Positions 1-7,309 are shown, counted from the first letter of the stretch. The stretch: 8,660 nt of DNA from Hungateiclostridiaceae bacterium UBA3934 (GCA_002385815.1 DGEE01000165.1:1-8660); one strand, 5' to 3'. Notes: generated from the letters alone by a model not told the origin. A program made the numbers and translations.

Positions 1-22
1 CGCGTAGCATGGGAATTGAAAC
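1..22 (+). CRISPR. Possible 3' part of a terminal CRISPR repeat
   Basis: The window opens inside a sequence that ends in GGGAATTGAAAC. Positions 15-22 read ATTGAAAC, the usual 8-nt crRNA 5' handle left by Cas6 cleavage of many type I and III repeats. A Cas6 gene and a type III-A operon follow directly. No second copy occurs in the window, and nothing resembling it appears 35-45 bases downstream where the next repeat should be. It would therefore be the last repeat of an array lying to the left, read on the plus strand. Because only one partial copy is visible, this is an inference from the handle and the context. Confidence 0.42.
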
Positions 23-110
23 CATAGTCGTCCTGGTAGAACCCAAGAACTCCGACGTGAATTTATCGGGTGCGGTTTACTTTTGCACAGTATAGAGTCG
101 TAGAATTATG

Positions 111-139
111 TTGCTAAATTTTGTAGAAAAGTATAAAAT
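111..139 (+). promoter_or_regulatory. Predicted sigma70-type promoter of the cas10 operon
   Basis: A -35-like TTGCTA (111-116) is separated by exactly 17 bases from a -10-like TAAAAT (134-139). It lies about 70 bases upstream of the cas10 start in AT-rich DNA. The same layout, with an identical -10 hexamer, precedes both CARF genes on the other strand, which strengthens the call. The run TATAAAATTTATATATA at 132-148 could also be read as an archaeal TATA box if the host were an archaeon. Confidence 0.55.
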
Positions 140-168
140 TTATATATAAAGCAGATATATCTTAACTT

Positions 169-186
169 TATTCGACATTTCGAATA
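169..186 (+). promoter_or_regulatory. Inverted repeat in the cas10 leader (operator or hairpin)
   Basis: TATTCGA (169-175), a CATT loop (176-179) and TCGAATA (180-186) form a perfect 7-bp inverted repeat. It lies between the predicted promoter and the cas10 start, ending 22 bases before the ATG. It could be a repressor binding site or a short 5' UTR hairpin. It is not followed by a T-tract, so it does not look like an intrinsic terminator. Confidence 0.4.
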
Positions 187-208
187 TGCGCAGATAGGTT
201 GGTGCGAG

Positions 209-2542
209 ATGGATAAAACCAGGTATTGGACTCTTTGTTTCGCTTCACTTCTGCATGGTATCGGCGAATTATTTGCACGCGGCCATGAAAATCCTGCTAA
301 CAAGACGCTATATATCCGTCAATTGCTTGATGAAGAGAACAGTATAAAAATAAGCAGGTTTCTAGATGCTAAGATCCTTAGGGATATCCTGCTTTACTAT
401 ACCGATCCTGGAAAAAATGCATTGACCGGTGAAGAAGTGCCATATGCCAAGATGATCAATGCAGCGGGCAGGTTGTCGAAAAAGGATGCAAACGCTGATA
501 TTGGATCGAAAGTAAAGCACGGATACGTAAATAGCATATTCTCAAGGATTGATTTGGGCAACGGACTTCCGAAGCCATTAGTATACAGGCATGCACCACT
601 GGAGCCTGATGCGATTTTCCCATGCGAATCCGATACGGTCAGCCTGAACAATGACGATGTGAGTAAGCTCCAAGATGATTTTCGTACTTACTGGAACAAA
701 GCCCTGTCTGAGGCGAAGACTGTCGAGACGCTGTACCAGATGCTCCTGAGGATCCTGGAGAGGTACACGTGGTGCATTCCTTTGGACGGACAGTCAGAGA
801 TTGCAGATATTTCACTTTATGATCATCTCCGTCTTACTTCTGCCATAGCGGCATGTATGTATAAAAAGCTGGTTGAAGACCCTCAGTTAGATGACAGGTT
901 GCTGGATGATGATTCCCATAACAGTTTCATCCTCGCATCAGGCGATTTTTCCGGGATACAGAAGTATATTTTCAGCGGGACGTCGGAAAAACAGGGCGGT
1001 ATGGCGAAGAAGCTAAGAGCCCGTTCCTTTGCAATTGCTTCGCTGATCAACCTTGCGACCAGGACAATGATCGACCGCTGTGATCTGCCTGCATCCTGTG
1101 TTTTGATGAACTCCGGGGGGAATTTCTTTATTCTTTTACCGAATACCGAGTCAGTTAAAAATAAACTGGATGAATTCCAGCAAGAGATCGATAAAGAACT
1201 GTTCGATACATTTCAGGGAAATGTGGCACTTCATCTGGCTTATACTTTGATGTGCGGCAACGATTTTGGCTCCTTCGGTGATAAGATACACGAAGTCAAG
1301 GAGCAACTGGCTATCCGCAAGAGACAATCATATGCCAGCCTTTTGCAGAAAAATGGACAATGGGTCGAAATCCGGTGCTTTGATGATGATGCCTATACCA
1401 GAAAGCTGGGAATATGCAGTAGCTGCGGCAACGAATTCGCAGTAGAAAAAACAGAGGATGGACCTATCGGCTGGCGCTGTAAACAGGAAATCGAGATAGG
1501 CCGCCGACTAGTCCAGACAGATGTCGTAACGCTTGTCCGGGCGAAGAAAGGCCTGTTATCGCTTGGAGGCTGGTCGGTGCTGCCATATGAGGCTGAAGGG
1601 GAAATATATGCACTGAAAAGTGACGATGTAAGCAAACTCCCGGCTCCGCTCTGGCGGCAGGCCAACCATGTGCCAGCCGGCCGGGATGGGGCCTTGACGT
1701 TTGAAGAAATGGCGGATAAATCCCAGGGAGCTAACTGGCTGGGCTATCTCAAAGCGGATGTTGACAGGCTCGGAATGATTTTCACCGTTGGCTTCAGGAG
1801 AGAGACAGGAGAGAACTACGGAAACATTGCAAGGGTCGCGTCACTGAGCCGTATGATGGAAATATTCTTCTCTGAATGGCTTAATCGTCTTGTTGAAAAG
1901 GAATATTCAGACTGCTACATAGTATTTTCGGGCGGTGACGACCTGTTTATCATTGGACCCTGGAACCAGGTGATTTCATTGGCAATAGAGGTCCGCAAGA
2001 AATTTTCTGAATTTACGGGGAACAATCCCAACACTACGCTTTCATGTGGTATTACTTTCAGTCCGCCCAAGCTACCGGTGGCCTATGCTGTCTCCAGCGC
2101 GGAGCATGCACTGGACCGCGCGAAGGAAGAGTATTCGTCCTTCGAAGAATCGGGCCGAGACCAGGTGTGCATGTTCGACCATGTAATGAAGTGGAAATAT
2201 GTCGATTCAGTGATGGATGCTGCCAAAAAGGTTGCAGGATGGATGCGCAGCGATAAGCTGACTGCCGGGGATGTCAGACGCCTGAGGATATATGCCGGAA
2301 TGTTTGAACAGTATGCAGCTTCTGGTTGCCAGGATACAAGAGGCCTAAGATATGTGGGGCATCTTTCTTACGATATCGGGCGTAAAATGAGCGAAGGTGG
2401 GAAAGGACTTGATATCGGCGCCAGGAAGTTTTTGGAATCATTGCGTGATATATCATATAATGGCCTCATTAATCACCTTAGCGTAGTTTGTGATTATTCG
2501 CTGCTGATGAACAGAAAGAAGGAGGATCCAGCTGATGAATGA
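209..2542 (+). CDS. cas10: Cas10/Csm1, large subunit of the type III-A complex; cyclase motif intact, HD motif degenerate
   Basis: This 777-residue protein has the usual Csm1 length and layout. The N-terminal HD-like domain has lost its metal ligands: the LLHDIGK motif reads LLHGIGE (H16, G17), the expected HH reads YT (64-65), and the later AD reads AG (86-87). The first palm-like domain begins around 240 with GDFSGIQKYIF (245-255) and includes KLRARSF (268-274). A Cys cluster (C403, C406, C424) marks the linker zinc finger. The second palm carries KADVDRLG (515-522) and SGGDD (574-578), the motif that polymerises ATP into cyclic oligoadenylate, followed by a helical C-terminal domain. Inference: target RNA triggers messenger synthesis, but the HD domain probably cannot cut ssDNA. 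The start has only a weak upstream GGTG. The 3' end overlaps csm2 by 8 bases. Confidence 0.95.
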   Translation: MDKTRYWTLCFASLLHGIGELFARGHENPANKTLYIRQLLDEENSIKISRFLDAKILRDILLYYTDPGKNALTGEEVPYAKMINAAGRLSKKDANADIGSKVKHGYVNSIFSRIDLGNGLPKPLVYRHAPLEPDAIFPCESDTVSLNNDDVSKLQDDFRTYWNKALSEAKTVETLYQMLLRILERYTWCIPLDGQSEIADISLYDHLRLTSAIAACMYKKLVEDPQLDDRLLDDDSHNSFILASGDFSGIQKYIFSGTSEKQGGMAKKLRARSFAIASLINLATRTMIDRCDLPASCVLMNSGGNFFILLPNTESVKNKLDEFQQEIDKELFDTFQGNVALHLAYTLMCGNDFGSFGDKIHEVKEQLAIRKRQSYASLLQKNGQWVEIRCFDDDAYTRKLGICSSCGNEFAVEKTEDGPIGWRCKQEIEIGRRLVQTDVVTLVRAKKGLLSLGGWSVLPYEAEGEIYALKSDDVSKLPAPLWRQANHVPAGRDGALTFEEMADKSQGANWLGYLKADVDRLGMIFTVGFRRETGENYGNIARVASLSRMMEIFFSEWLNRLVEKEYSDCYIVFSGGDDLFIIGPWNQVISLAIEVRKKFSEFTGNNPNTTLSCGITFSPPKLPVAYAVSSAEHALDRAKEEYSSFEESGRDQVCMFDHVMKWKYVDSVMDAAKKVAGWMRSDKLTAGDVRRLRIYAGMFEQYAASGCQDTRGLRYVGHLSYDIGRKMSEGGKGLDIGARKFLESLRDISYNGLINHLSVVCDYSLLMNRKKEDPADE
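2516..2525 (+). promoter_or_regulatory. Strong ribosome binding site of csm2
   Basis: AAGAAGGAGG sits 9 bases before the csm2 ATG and inside the end of cas10. It fixes the csm2 start at 2535, within ATGAATGA where the cas10 stop overlaps. This supports translational coupling of the two genes. Confidence 0.7.
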
Positions 2543-3116
2543 GAAATTTAATGGCGGGAAGAGCCAATTTGATGGTCCAAAAAAGAAAAACATGACCTTG
2601 AATAGTTTTTCAGGGTTAAAAGATGTTTTTTACGCAAATAACAGAAAAACTATTAAAGACTATTACGAAGAACTTAAGAATGGGTATTTTACACCTAATC
2701 ATGTAATTAAACAGGAATTTCTTAAAGAGTATCCTGAAATAATAGTTGATGACCTGGCGGGCATCCGATTAGGTAAAAATGGCAATACTGAAAGCAAACT
2801 CAGAATGAGCTACACGCAAATCAGGAACTTTTATGATTACATCCGTGTCGCTGAAAGTTCATACAGATATTCAAAAGAAGCTGGTAATGATTCTGAGACA
2901 CTGAAGGAGAGGTTCCTTGCCAAAATCAGAAGACTCGATCCAATGGTAACTTATGCACTGGGTCGTGATAATCCGTCAGTTACTAAAGAATTCAGGAAAT
3001 TCATTCTTGCCAATATCAATTCGTGCAATACTGTCGAAGACGTCATAAATGGGTTTTTGCCGCATTTTGAAGCGGTGGTCGGATATTTCAAATATAAGTA
3101 CCCGAAGAGTAAATAA
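2535..3116 (+). CDS. csm2: Csm2, small helical subunit of the type III-A complex
   Basis: Csm2 subunits line the belly of the Csm complex alongside the Csm3 backbone and help hold the crRNA-target duplex. This 193-residue protein is mostly helical and charged. It carries the family signature around KLRMSYTQIRNFYD (88-101), matching the 'LT-sQ-RkfY' core of Csm2. It is longer than typical Csm2 (roughly 120-160 residues), with an N-terminal extension of about 50 residues rich in Lys, Asn and Gly. It lies between cas10 and csm3, the standard order. Its 5' end is clearly AT-rich: 33 of 120 bases at 2581-2700 are G or C, unlike cas6. The identity rests on the short motif and gene order, since Csm2 is poorly conserved. 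Confidence 0.88.
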   Translation: MNEKFNGGKSQFDGPKKKNMTLNSFSGLKDVFYANNRKTIKDYYEELKNGYFTPNHVIKQEFLKEYPEIIVDDLAGIRLGKNGNTESKLRMSYTQIRNFYDYIRVAESSYRYSKEAGNDSETLKERFLAKIRRLDPMVTYALGRDNPSVTKEFRKFILANINSCNTVEDVINGFLPHFEAVVGYFKYKYPKSK

Positions 3117-3134
3117 ATGTAAGGGGGATTTCAA

Positions 3135-3842
3135 ATGAAATTAATGAAAATCAATAAAATCACCGGAGAGATTTTTTGCCTGAGCAATCTGCATATCGGA
3201 GGAAGTAAAGACAGTATCGGCATTGGATTCATGGACAATCCGGTCATCAAGCATCCAATTACATCTGAACCATATATTCCGGGCTCATCCATTAAAGGGC
3301 GCATGCGTTGCAACATGGAAAGACGCCTTGGCCGGTATAAAACTGTTGTTAAAAAAGATGAACATGGCATTGAAACAAAAGAAATAAGACACGAACCATG
3401 CAGATGCGGCAGTTGTTTAGTCTGCAAAACCTTTGGCTCGATGAGCAAAAATGCAGATAGTCCGACAAGACTAATCGTTAGGGACGCGTATTTGACAGAA
3501 GACTCAAAAGCTAAAAACAGAGATATTATGGATGAAAAAGGGATAAACATATACGGCGTGAAATATGAAACTGCTATTGACAGAAAAACAGGTGCAGCAC
3601 TCGGAGGTTCATTGAGACCCATTGAATATGTGCCTTCAGAAACAGCTTTTAATCTGGAAATGAAGTTGCAAATATTTGATATAGATAATGAGGATGAGAT
3701 AATCAGTTTTGTAAAAAGAGCGTTGAAAAGCCTGGAAGAAACATATATTGGCGGCATGGGAAGCAGGGGGTACGGTCAGGTCAAACTGCGCAATCTGAGG
3801 CTTAATGGTGAACCATTTGACCTTGAATCTGTCAATTTCTGA
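3135..3842 (+). CDS. csm3: Csm3, Cas7-family backbone subunit and target-RNA nuclease
   Basis: Csm3 is the repeated RAMP subunit that forms the crRNA-binding filament and cuts bound target RNA every 6 nt. This 235-residue protein starts with a RAMP fold segment containing LHIGGS (19-24). D34 in FMDNPVIK corresponds to the catalytic Asp of characterised Csm3 (D33 in the streptococcal protein), so target-RNA slicing is probably intact. PYIPGSSIKGRMR (46-58) is the typical crRNA-binding loop region. A Cys cluster (C89, C91, C94, C97) precedes TFGS, and the C-terminal Gly-rich loop is GGMGSRGYGQV (206-216). A GGGGG ribosome binding site at 3123-3127 supports the start at 3135. It lies 18 bases after csm2 and 16 before csm4. 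Confidence 0.96.
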   Translation: MKLMKINKITGEIFCLSNLHIGGSKDSIGIGFMDNPVIKHPITSEPYIPGSSIKGRMRCNMERRLGRYKTVVKKDEHGIETKEIRHEPCRCGSCLVCKTFGSMSKNADSPTRLIVRDAYLTEDSKAKNRDIMDEKGINIYGVKYETAIDRKTGAALGGSLRPIEYVPSETAFNLEMKLQIFDIDNEDEIISFVKRALKSLEETYIGGMGSRGYGQVKLRNLRLNGEPFDLESVNF

Positions 3843-3847
3843 GGTCC

Positions 3848-3853
3848 GGAGGG
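3848..3853 (+). promoter_or_regulatory. Ribosome binding site fixing the csm4 start
   Basis: GGAGGG lies 5 bases before the ATG at 3859. It argues for that start over an in-frame ATG at 3805, which would lie inside csm3 and add 18 residues that do not resemble a Csm4 N-terminus. Confidence 0.7.
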
Positions 3854-3858
3854 TTAAA

Positions 3859-4806
3859 ATGAAACTTTATCGTATTGGGGTCAGGATGCTTTCAGGCAGC
3901 AGATCACCGGTGCATTCTGATACTTTGTTCGGGAGTGTCTGCTGGGCTCTTCTTTACCTGGAAGGAGAGGACAGACTGAAATCCTTGCTGCAGAGCTGTA
4001 TAGAGAGAAAGCCTGCATTCATATTTTCAGACGGATTCCCCCGGGGCTTCCTTCCGCGTCCTGCCGGCGGTAATTATACCACAGAGTTTTCAGAGAGCAG
4101 ATCCAAATCAGAAATAATAGAATTTATGAAAACAGCGAAGAAAGTAAAGAAAATCAGCTATATTCCACTAGATGATATGAGCAGGATCTTCAAAGGGGAA
4201 AAGATCTCACTGGGAGACAGCAGGCAGCCTGATGAGGCAATAGTCCACATGACAGCTCACAATACGATCGACAGGGAAACCGGGACTTCCATGAAAGGTG
4301 GTTTGTACCGTGAGATTTATCGCTGGGATGGAGATATTGACATTTATGCCCTGGTAGCAGAAGAATGGGTGCCTTCGCTTAAAGAATGTCTGAAAGTCGT
4401 CAGTTCCTGGGGCTATGGTGGAGGGGCCTCCCGTGGAAGAGGTGCTTTTCAGCTGGAAGATGAATATAACGTTATGTCTGAGGTAAATTTCGATATACCG
4501 GAGAATCCAAATGCATTTATGACTCTTTCCAGGTGTATTCCTACGCAGGATATGCCTGTGCGCTGCCAATACAGGCTGGACGTGAAGCTTGGCCGTTTCG
4601 GGAAGGAGCGCGGGAAAGCAGGTTATCCGTTCAAAAGGCCGTTGCTTATGCTGGAGCCAGGAGCAGTTTTCTGGGGGGATCCGCCAGAATGTGGCTGGTG
4701 CGGAACAATGGCAGGAGATCTCTCTGATGAATACAACGATGCGCTGCAGTGTGGGATGTCAATTATCCTTCCCTGTAAGATTGAACCGCCGGAATGGGGT
4801 GCATGA
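3859..4806 (+). CDS. csm4: Csm4, Cas5-like subunit that holds the crRNA 5' handle
   Basis: Csm4 is a RAMP protein that binds the 8-nt crRNA 5' handle and anchors Cas10 at the foot of the complex. The 315-residue product begins MKLYRIGVRM and shows the Csm4 signature SDTLFGSVCWAL (20-31). Other Csm4-like segments are FLPRP (64-68), HNTIDRETG (134-142) followed by GGLY (147-150), and the Gly-rich loop GYGGGASRGRGAF (185-197). The C-terminal tail LQCGMSIILPCKI (296-308) matches the usual 'YG-a-P-P' ending. Length is typical for the family. It starts 16 bases after csm3 and ends 3 bases before the start of cas6, so the two are likely co-translated. Confidence 0.94.
   Translation: MKLYRIGVRMLSGSRSPVHSDTLFGSVCWALLYLEGEDRLKSLLQSCIERKPAFIFSDGFPRGFLPRPAGGNYTTEFSESRSKSEIIEFMKTAKKVKKISYIPLDDMSRIFKGEKISLGDSRQPDEAIVHMTAHNTIDRETGTSMKGGLYREIYRWDGDIDIYALVAEEWVPSLKECLKVVSSWGYGGGASRGRGAFQLEDEYNVMSEVNFDIPENPNAFMTLSRCIPTQDMPVRCQYRLDVKLGRFGKERGKAGYPFKRPLLMLEPGAVFWGDPPECGWCGTMAGDLSDEYNDALQCGMSIILPCKIEPPEWGA
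4796..4801 (+). promoter_or_regulatory. Ribosome binding site for the TTG start of cas6
   Basis: GGGGTG lies 8 bases before the TTG at 4810, within the end of csm4. The ATG at 4803 is out of frame. A second in-frame TTG at 4819 remains possible and would remove three residues. Confidence 0.5.
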
Positions 4807-4809
4807 TTT

Positions 4810-5676
4810 TTGCTTGCTTTGTTCGAAATAGAGCTTGAAGTGCTGAATGACGGAGAAATACCGCAAACTCACGGACATATGGTCCATGGGCATTTTTTTA
4901 AGATTCTTAAGCAGATAGCTCCTGACCTTTGTAACAGGATCCACGGCATGAACGGCACGCTACCGTTCACTCTTTCGACGTTGTATAAGTGCGGCGCCCA
5001 TCCCGGGATACATACACCCGAAGCAGAGAAGGGCAAACGGGTGTGTTACCGCGCTGGATTGCTTAACGATGAATTGGTTACGGCAGTTTCTCTTGCTATA
5101 AACAAAGCGATGATCACAGGACCTGTGGTTATTGCCGATATACCATTTGGCATAAAAGCAATAAGACTGCTTAAGGGTGAAGAGATTCATGAACTTAAAC
5201 GATATGCGGCAGTAGCGGCGGACAGATTACGCACTTTCGAAATAAATTTTCGGACACTTTCATGCTTCCGGTCGGAAGGCAGAAGTCTGCTTTTTCCGGA
5301 AACCCGCCTTGTAATATCCAGCCTGTATCGTTCATGGACGGCTGCCGGCGGCCATGAGATCCCGGATGAGACACTGAGAAGGATCGCACGGAACGTTTTT
5401 CCCGCCAGGTATAGCTTGCGTACGGGCATGCTTGATATGGGCAAATACCTATTGAGCGGATTTGTGGGTTATTGCTCGTACGAGGTGGACGAGTGCCTGG
5501 ATCGGGATGAAAGGTCTGCTTTGCTAAGCCTGCTGGGTATGATACCGTACGCGGGGATCGGCTATAAGACGACAATGGGGATGGGACAGGCACGATACAG
5601 GATAGTGCCGGTTAAGGACCCGTACGATGGTGTTGACGAAGTTGCAGACCAGGCAAGTACGGATGGGTCTTTATAA
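4810..5676 (+). CDS. cas6: Cas6, CRISPR precursor-RNA endoribonuclease
   Basis: Cas6 cuts precursor crRNA inside each repeat, leaving an 8-nt 5' handle. The 288-residue protein matches the double-ferredoxin Cas6 family from end to end. The N-terminal half has a His-rich segment THGHMVHGHFF (20-30) and NGTLPFTLSTL (48-58), matching the 'kPFT-SpL' signature. FRTLSCFRSEG (147-157) and LFPETRLVISSLYRSW (161-176) follow. SGFVGYCSYEVDE (216-228) precedes the diagnostic C-terminal Gly-rich loop GIGYKTTMGMGQ (249-260). H28 or a neighbouring His is the probable catalytic base, by position only. It occupies the place after csm4 where csm5 is normally found, yet it has none of the Csm5 features. The start is TTG. 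The stop codon overlaps the end of the convergent Csm6-like gene. Confidence 0.92.
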   Translation: MLALFEIELEVLNDGEIPQTHGHMVHGHFFKILKQIAPDLCNRIHGMNGTLPFTLSTLYKCGAHPGIHTPEAEKGKRVCYRAGLLNDELVTAVSLAINKAMITGPVVIADIPFGIKAIRLLKGEEIHELKRYAAVAADRLRTFEINFRTLSCFRSEGRSLLFPETRLVISSLYRSWTAAGGHEIPDETLRRIARNVFPARYSLRTGMLDMGKYLLSGFVGYCSYEVDECLDRDERSALLSLLGMIPYAGIGYKTTMGMGQARYRIVPVKDPYDGVDEVADQASTDGSL

Positions 5677-7299
5677 TGCTTCCAATATATCTTCGATTTT
5701 GCGGGGAAGTTCACGGTAGAACAATTCCGGCTTGAATTTGGTTTTTCTGCTGATGTCTGCATACTCAATGAACTGTTCCCATGCTGCATCAAGGAAACCG
5801 CATATATCCGGTACCTTTTTTCCGGAGACTTCTTTCATAAGTACTTTTTCAAAGATTTCGCATCTTTTCTTTAACAAATCCTTGCCAGGATCGTTCTGCA
5901 GTTCAGTCTTCAACTTGTTATAACTATCTGTAAGCTGATTTTCGATTTCCTCGGAAGATATACCTTTAAACCCATGAGACATAATAGTCTTGTTCCGGAG
6001 GCGGCTTAAAGTGATCAAAACATACATATAGTCGCTCAAACAGCCATTTCCTGACGAATTGTCGATATATGTGATGAGATACAACCTCAAAATATTATTC
6101 AATTTCTCATTGATTTCATTGTTTGCATCGACATAGCCGCTTGCCTCGGCGAAGTTTTTGATGATGAAATCTATGAAATCTTTGCCTTTATTTGCATACC
6201 TTACCCTGACAATGACATGGGTTCCGTTTCTGCGGAGAAATGCCCGGCATTCGTTGCGCGTTTCCAGCAGCACGTAATCGCAGACAGCCTCGAAGAATCT
6301 GAAGATCCTCCCCAAAAAATCTACATAATGCCCTGCATTGTACAAATGCTTTGCGTTTTCTTTCAGCTCTGCAATGCACAGCAAGTTGTTGCCATGGAGA
6401 TTCCTTACCTGACTTTCCAGTTCGTTGAAATATTCTCTGTTTTCATGTGAGTAATTTAAACATGAACTAATACTGCTCTGCGCTTTTTTAAAATCGAATA
6501 CCTGTCGGCTATGTGCGTATTTAAGGAGATTTTGCAATACCTGGTATGGTATCGGCAACGGATATTTCTCTGCGTCCTGGGTATTGGTTTCAAACAGCCG
6601 GCTGTTCTGGCTTAATATTTCCAAAGCGGCATGATAATCGCCTTGTCTGACTAACAATGAGATTTGCTTCTTAACTTCATTTTTGATCAGGTTTTTTGCT
6701 ATAGACTGTTCCTTTACTTTAGCATTAGAATCCAATGGTTTATATAATGTGCGGAATCTATCTGCGAAGATTTCAAGCCCGCAAAGGAGCAGCGCTGTGT
6801 TTTGTGCCGGCACTCCTCCTGTAAGTGAAGCAAAGAAACAATCGGCAGATTTGTTTTCTTCTGCTATCTTTTTGAGAGCATTATTGTAGAAGTTCATCAT
6901 TATATCGATATCTGACGGATTTGCGTTGATTGCTATCGTTTCTATATCGGCAAATTCATAAACTGATTCCAGGATCCTTTTGACTATTTTCCCGTAATAA
7001 ATAGTGTCCTGGTCGTGTTTTTTCTCTTGATCGGTGACAAAAAGGATGATTTTGCTGTCTTGTGGGCTAAATTCATTTAACTCGAGAAAATTTTTGATTA
7101 TTGAAAGCTCTATTACCTCGGCTGCTTTTTTAACTGAAGTATCATCCTCGAACTGGTTATATTCTTCCAACAGCTTTCTGCCTTCTTCTCTTGCGGCGCG
7201 AAGTCTTTTTTCCTTATGTTCATGCATGGATTTTTCTACAGGATTTGATTTCAACTGAACGTCGCTGTTGCCGATGTTGAATATGAACAAGTTTTTCAT
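5671..7299 (-). CDS. csm6: Csm6-like CARF-HEPN ribonuclease activated by cyclic oligoadenylate
   Basis: This 542-residue protein is the likely ancillary effector of the locus. Csm6 proteins dimerise, sense cOA through the N-terminal CARF domain and degrade RNA with the C-terminal HEPN domain. The CARF half (about 1-200) opens with FIFNIGNSDVQ (5-15) and carries the ligand-loop motif FASLTGGVPAQN (156-167). A helical linker follows. The C-terminal half includes GRIFRFFEAVCDYVL (330-344) and LRNKTIMSHGF (434-444), where R435-x6-H442 is the HEPN catalytic signature. It is therefore predicted active. The ATG is preceded by GAAAGGG and its own promoter. The gene runs opposite to the cas operon and overlaps the end of cas6 by 6 bases. 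Csm6 versus the related Csx1 cannot be fully separated by eye. Confidence 0.9.
   Translation of the reverse strand: MKNLFIFNIGNSDVQLKSNPVEKSMHEHKEKRLRAAREEGRKLLEEYNQFEDDTSVKKAAEVIELSIIKNFLELNEFSPQDSKIILFVTDQEKKHDQDTIYYGKIVKRILESVYEFADIETIAINANPSDIDIMMNFYNNALKKIAEENKSADCFFASLTGGVPAQNTALLLCGLEIFADRFRTLYKPLDSNAKVKEQSIAKNLIKNEVKKQISLLVRQGDYHAALEILSQNSRLFETNTQDAEKYPLPIPYQVLQNLLKYAHSRQVFDFKKAQSSISSCLNYSHENREYFNELESQVRNLHGNNLLCIAELKENAKHLYNAGHYVDFLGRIFRFFEAVCDYVLLETRNECRAFLRRNGTHVIVRVRYANKGKDFIDFIIKNFAEASGYVDANNEINEKLNNILRLYLITYIDNSSGNGCLSDYMYVLITLSRLRNKTIMSHGFKGISSEEIENQLTDSYNKLKTELQNDPGKDLLKKRCEIFEKVLMKEVSGKKVPDICGFLDAAWEQFIEYADISRKTKFKPELFYRELPRKIEDILEAL
7265..7299 (-). repeat. 35-bp block identical to the 5' end of the CARF-only paralogue
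   Basis: These 35 bases, covering the start codon and the next 32 bases of coding sequence, are identical to 7974-8008, including synonymous positions. The proteins have diverged to roughly half identical residues elsewhere. It marks the duplication and a possible site of later gene conversion. Confidence 0.85.
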
Positions 7300-7309
7300 A
7301 CGGGATCAG

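Noticed and set aside
60..110. A second CRISPR repeat after a presumed spacer
   Set aside because: Nothing here matches the sequence ending in ATTGAAAC, so no spacer-repeat unit can be supported.
3131..3757. Minus-strand open frame of 208 codons opposite csm3
   Set aside because: It lies almost wholly inside the well-supported csm3, has biased composition and resembles no family.
3805..3858. In-frame upstream ATG giving a longer csm4 (18 extra residues)
   Set aside because: It lies inside csm3, lacks a ribosome binding site, and the added residues do not resemble a Csm4 N-terminus. GGAGGG before 3859 fits better.
5195..5593. Minus-strand open frame of 132 codons opposite cas6
   Set aside because: It is fully covered by the clear Cas6 reading frame and its product looks like shadow translation.
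4810..5676. Reading this gene as Csm5 from its place after csm4
   Set aside because: It has the Cas6 signatures PFTLSTL, LFPETRLVISSL and GIGYKTTMGMGQ and no Csm5-type N-terminus.
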